Source of the DNA: Cornus controversa
Lineage: Eukaryota; Streptophyta; Magnoliopsida; Cornales; Cornaceae
Assembly: GCA_026545225.1 (NCBI GenBank)
Contig: CM048845.1
Coordinates: forward strand, 123,571,533 to 123,635,532
Reading direction: 5' to 3'
Length of the DNA: 64,000 nucleotides
The notes under the pieces were generated by a model. It ran no database searches. It was not told the origin of the DNA and worked only from the letters and a program-made list of their open reading frames with translations. The position numbers were made by a program, and so were the translations under genes. This document shows positions 60,409 through 64,000 of this stretch, in pieces. Every line of letters begins with the position of its first letter. Within the stretch, counting starts at the first letter, position 1.

Positions 60409-63400
60409 ATGCAGCAACGACAGTCAAGGCAGCAGACTGGGTTCTCTGACATGCAGATGTTTCAGCAGCACATTATCTTCAAGCAGCTGCAAGAGCTTCA
60501 GAGGCAGCCACATCTTCAGGAGTTGGGTGATGCAAGACTGCAGAATTACATAAACCAGCTATCTGCAATGAATAAACAGAATAGTGGGGGTCAATATCAA
60601 CCACTGATTAATGGAACACCTGTTCATGATGCATCGCAAATGCTTATGGTTGGTAACTTAAACTCAGTGCTGCATGACACACCACCATCCGTCCAAGAAT
60701 TTCCAAATGGATTGGTAAGTTCACAAGCTCGAAGCCAGGCTCTGGGTTCCATGGGTCTGTTACCCCAACAGCTTGATGTGTCACTATATGGATCTCCGAT
60801 TTGCAGTGAAAGATATAATTTGAGTCAATACTCTCATCTTCAAGGGATATCTAATGATTCTGTCAATGTATTGACCAAGTATAATGATAACCTGGCAAAA
60901 CCAGCAGTACAGTTATCAGCCTTCAGTAACCCTTTTCTGGGTGATCACTGCAATGTTCCCTCAGACCAGCTTTGCATGCCAGATGGAGCTTTCATATCTA
61001 AACAGGTCTGTCAGCAGAAAAACTTGTTGGGGCAAGTTCCTATTCAAGGTTTAAATGGTGGAGTACTGCCAGAAAACTTTCCGCAGATGAACTCCCTGCA
61101 AAGGAATGCATCACAGCAGGAATTCAGTGGGAGGCAAGAACATGCCGGCTGGCCTGGACTCTTTCCAGTAAAAACAACACCGATTGTCCCTTCACAGAAT
61201 TTGGCCACCTTAGATCCATTGGAAGAGAAGATTTTGTTCAATATGGATGACACCAGTTGGGATAATTCTTTTGGCAGGGGCACTGGCATGAGCACAGGGA
61301 ACCTTGGGAATACATCAGAATGTTCAGATTATCTGGGGTCACTTCCTTCTATTCAATGTGGGAGTTGGAGCGCTCTTATGCAGTCTGCTGTTGCAGAAGC
61401 TTCTAGTAGTGATACTGGGTTACAAGAAGAGTGGAGTGGCTTGAGTTTCCAGAACACAGAAATGTCAACTGATAATCAGCCTTCAAGCCTCGTGGACAGT
61501 GGAAAACAACAAACTAGTTGGGTTGATAACAATGTGCAGAGTGCCTCCTCTCTAAGTTCAGAAAGTCTGTTCAATGATTCTAATATGAGCTCTATCTTCC
61601 CTGGTTTTCAGCAATCAAATATTCATTTTCCAATCAAACGGAGAGAGGTAATGCGTTCCAGTTCCCCTCATGAATCTTTCGAGCAGTCTGTCAATGATGC
61701 TAGCAAGTGGTCAGATTGCAACTATCAACAAAAGCAACCCATTGAGGGAGGTCAACTGGTTCAAATACTTCAGCCTCTGGAAAATGCATGGCCTGGTCAG
61801 AATAGGCACTCAAAAAATGATACATATCAACAGAGTATATCCTCATATACCAGTAGTAACCTATCCTGCAATAAACTTATAGGCGAGAATATAGTGTCTT
61901 CGTCACCCAGTGGAAATGGTATACTGAATATTTGTAATAAAGATAATGCATCCCAACATATCATCACAGGGCATGAATTGACAGAAAATGTTTGGCAATA
62001 TGAAAGTGATGCAAGACCTGTGGCAAGGGGTAACCAAATGTTATCTGGTCAGGTTTGTCAAAAGGCTTCTACTTCTCACAGACCAATTGCAAATTTAGGG
62101 GTTAATATGGAACATGCTAACACTATAGAACATATTATGGATTCACATGTCTGGTGCCAACAGGTTTCTCAAGCATCAAGTGGTCACAGGCAAGGATATT
62201 TTGGACAGTTCAAGTCCACTGGTAATGTTTCTAATGGTATTATGGACTTGGAAAAGGTAAATGTTTCTGCTGGTAATATTTTATGGCATGATATCTGATG
62301 ATTGTATTGAATTTTCTTAATCAGTAATGTTATTGGTCTTCTTTTTACAGGGCCACTCACCTGATGTTCAAAGAAATTCAAAAGCATCAGAGGAGGTTGG
62401 CTTTTATGGCTCAAATAGAACTGTTCAGACAAGGTAATTATTATATATGATATGTTATTTTCATTATTATTACTTTTGTTTTGTTGGTGGGGGGTAAGTA
62501 AATGCAATATGCGAAGTTGAAATCTTGAACTCTAATTTATTCTATATGCAAGCTTATATGAGATATAATTCTATGATCTTTATTCCTTTTTAGCTAATAA
62601 AATGAATGGGCCTCCTGTATTTTCTATTTGCGCTGTTTTCTTAACTTCTTATTGATTTACACAGCTTATTAGTAAGTTTGTTATGTTTAGATACCTTGCC
62701 CCTAACTTCTGTTTCCGTAGCTCATGGAAACTTTTTATTGATTTTAACTCTTGGCAGTCAAAATATGCTCAAGCTTCTTCACAAGGAACATAGTACTGTA
62801 ACAAACTTTGGCTCCACTGACTCTAATCCATTATATGAGTTGCCAAAAGCAGAAACTCCTGACACTTCTGTTGCTCAACAGTATAGTCATCATTCTGCTT
62901 CACAGCACTTTGGCTTAAGGTTGGCCCATCCGTCTCAACAGCTGCCCAATTCCAAAAGTTGCTTCTCATCTCAGAGTTCTACACATACGGTGAATAGTAC
63001 AAGTCTTTTGCATGTCCATCTTGACTTAGGAGAGGAGTAAACCTTAATAGCAGTCCTCAATGTCTTTAATATAAATAGTATAGAAAATGCTGCGGTGATA
63101 AATCAAGTATTTCAGGACAAAGAGGGTTGACACTTCACATTTCAATATGCAGGTCACTGCAACATCTCGATCAGGTCCTTATTTAGGACATCAGCTTCAA
63201 AGACAAAACCTGCCAGCTGCACAGCCAACATTGCCTACCATGGCAAGCAGGCTTCCACATTATAACCGCACCACCTCTCAAGATACTTCCCGTCCAATTT
63301 GCACCAACCCTTTTGGTCAACAATTCACAATTCCAGAGGCCGTGCCAATCACCCAGCCTTCTGTTATGTCAGTCACATCTCAACAGGTTGGATTTTCGAT

Positions 63401-64000
63401 AAGGCCACCCAGTAAATGGACAAATGCATCAACTCAACAGCATCTGGCTGGCACAGAACCTGGCAGGGTACCCTCCAGTTCGTTTTTGTCCACAGGTTCA
63501 ACAAATAACACTCTTGAAACTACTATGTGGGCTCCAAAGGAGCTCCATGATCAGAATTTCAGTAGAGGCGAAACTGCATCTATTGAATTTGATGCATGTT
63601 CTATGAATTCACAAGGCACTGAATGTGGGGAAGAGCAGCATAGGAAAGAAAGATCCCACCAGAAAATTTCATCAAAGATAGTTGACCCACCTTCACGGAT
63701 AGGGGGATTATCTCAAGGGCAAGAATTCATGGCAAAGCATGTCTCAGAAGCAAATGCTGTGGCTTCTCTCTCATTCATGGATCGTTCAAACCAGCAGGAT
63801 ATTGATAGGGCACAGCATGATGACAGCCAATCCCCAGCTGTTTCTGCAAGAGATCTTGAAGCCTTTGGTCATTCTCTAAAGCCGTCACATTTTCTCCATA
63901 AAAATTACTCCCTACTGCGCCAAGTGCAATCTGTGAAGAATGTGGAGACTGATAATAGTAACAGGATTTCTCTGAAACATAATGAAGCTAGTCCTGATAT
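60409..64000 (+). CDS. Dentin sialophosphoprotein-like plant protein (Q/S/N-rich), partial at right edge
   Basis: Exons 60409-62256, 62351-62433, 62758-63036 and 63116 to beyond 64000 join in frame at GT-AG sites (phases 0, 2 and 2), giving at least 1,031 residues in the window. The start is Gln-rich with coiled-coil character (MFQQHIIFKQLQELQRQ). Conserved blocks include ATLDPLEEKILFNMDD, GSWSALMQSAVAEASS, LQEEWSGLSFQN, TSQNMLKLLHKE, FGLRLAHPSQQ and FGHSLKPSHFLHKNYSLLRQ. I know these from a plant-specific family annotated as dentin sialophosphoprotein-like (for example Arabidopsis AT5G07940/AT5G07980, from memory); function unknown, no enzyme domain. Intron 63037-63115 is only 79 bp and contains the TAA that an unspliced reading would meet. 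The family's usual first 200 or so residues are missing here; ATG 60409 is the first usable start. Confidence 0.85.

Noticed and set aside
63038..63040. TAA as the true stop of the DSPP-like gene
   Set aside because: A GTAAAC donor just before it and an acceptor at 63115 restore the frame into a conserved exon that stays open to the window edge.

Overview
The window is nuclear DNA of a eudicot plant. It is AT-rich (TA, CT and CA microsatellites are frequent), its genes have many short exons with GT-AG introns, and it is packed with plant-type transposons (Ty1/copia with initiator-Met primer sites, a Ty3/gypsy fragment, MULE-, hAT-, Stowaway- and Tourist-type MITEs). The species cannot be fixed from the sequence. 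No prokaryotic, organellar or CRISPR-type system is present.

Layout. Bases 1-12,700 hold no convincing gene; they are a mosaic of foldback and TIR elements, several with exact 8-10 bp target duplications. 12,922-17,208 (+) is an eight-exon serine carboxypeptidase-like gene (470 aa, complete triad). 17,646-22,264 holds a MITE and a duplicated block carrying two identical tRNA-Asn(GTT) genes; one block is split by a 2.2-kb solo LTR of Sirevirus appearance and the other by a 0.56-kb TIR element. 22,620-24,121 (-) is a decayed ureide permease gene with an intact first exon. 25,700-29,141 (-) is a truncated Ty3/gypsy element joined on its left to other retroelement-like DNA. 30,627-35,448 (+) is a decayed Ty1/copia element bounded by two LTRs. 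35,584-44,346 is gene-free, with a Tourist-type MITE, a large AT-rich foldback and short tandem arrays.

44,347-56,633 (+) is a ten-exon alpha/beta hydrolase gene, probably plastid-targeted (336 aa). Its eighth intron is about 6.7 kb because a second copia element (49,892-55,475) landed there in the same orientation; that element has unusual TA...TA LTR ends and carries about 620 bp of unrelated, GC-richer DNA inside its RNase H region. From about 58 kb to the right edge runs a large Gln/Ser/Asn-rich gene of the plant family annotated as dentin sialophosphoprotein-like. Its main exons are intact, but the usual N-terminal coding part survives only as frameshifted remnants (59,690-60,408). The gene runs off the right edge.

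The three live genes are unrelated in function. The most informative parts are the insertions: matching target duplications and the paired tRNA blocks allow several element ends and the order of events to be read to the base. Exon limits were assigned by hand from frame continuity and GT-AG sites. Family assignments rest on recognised motifs, not on a database search.
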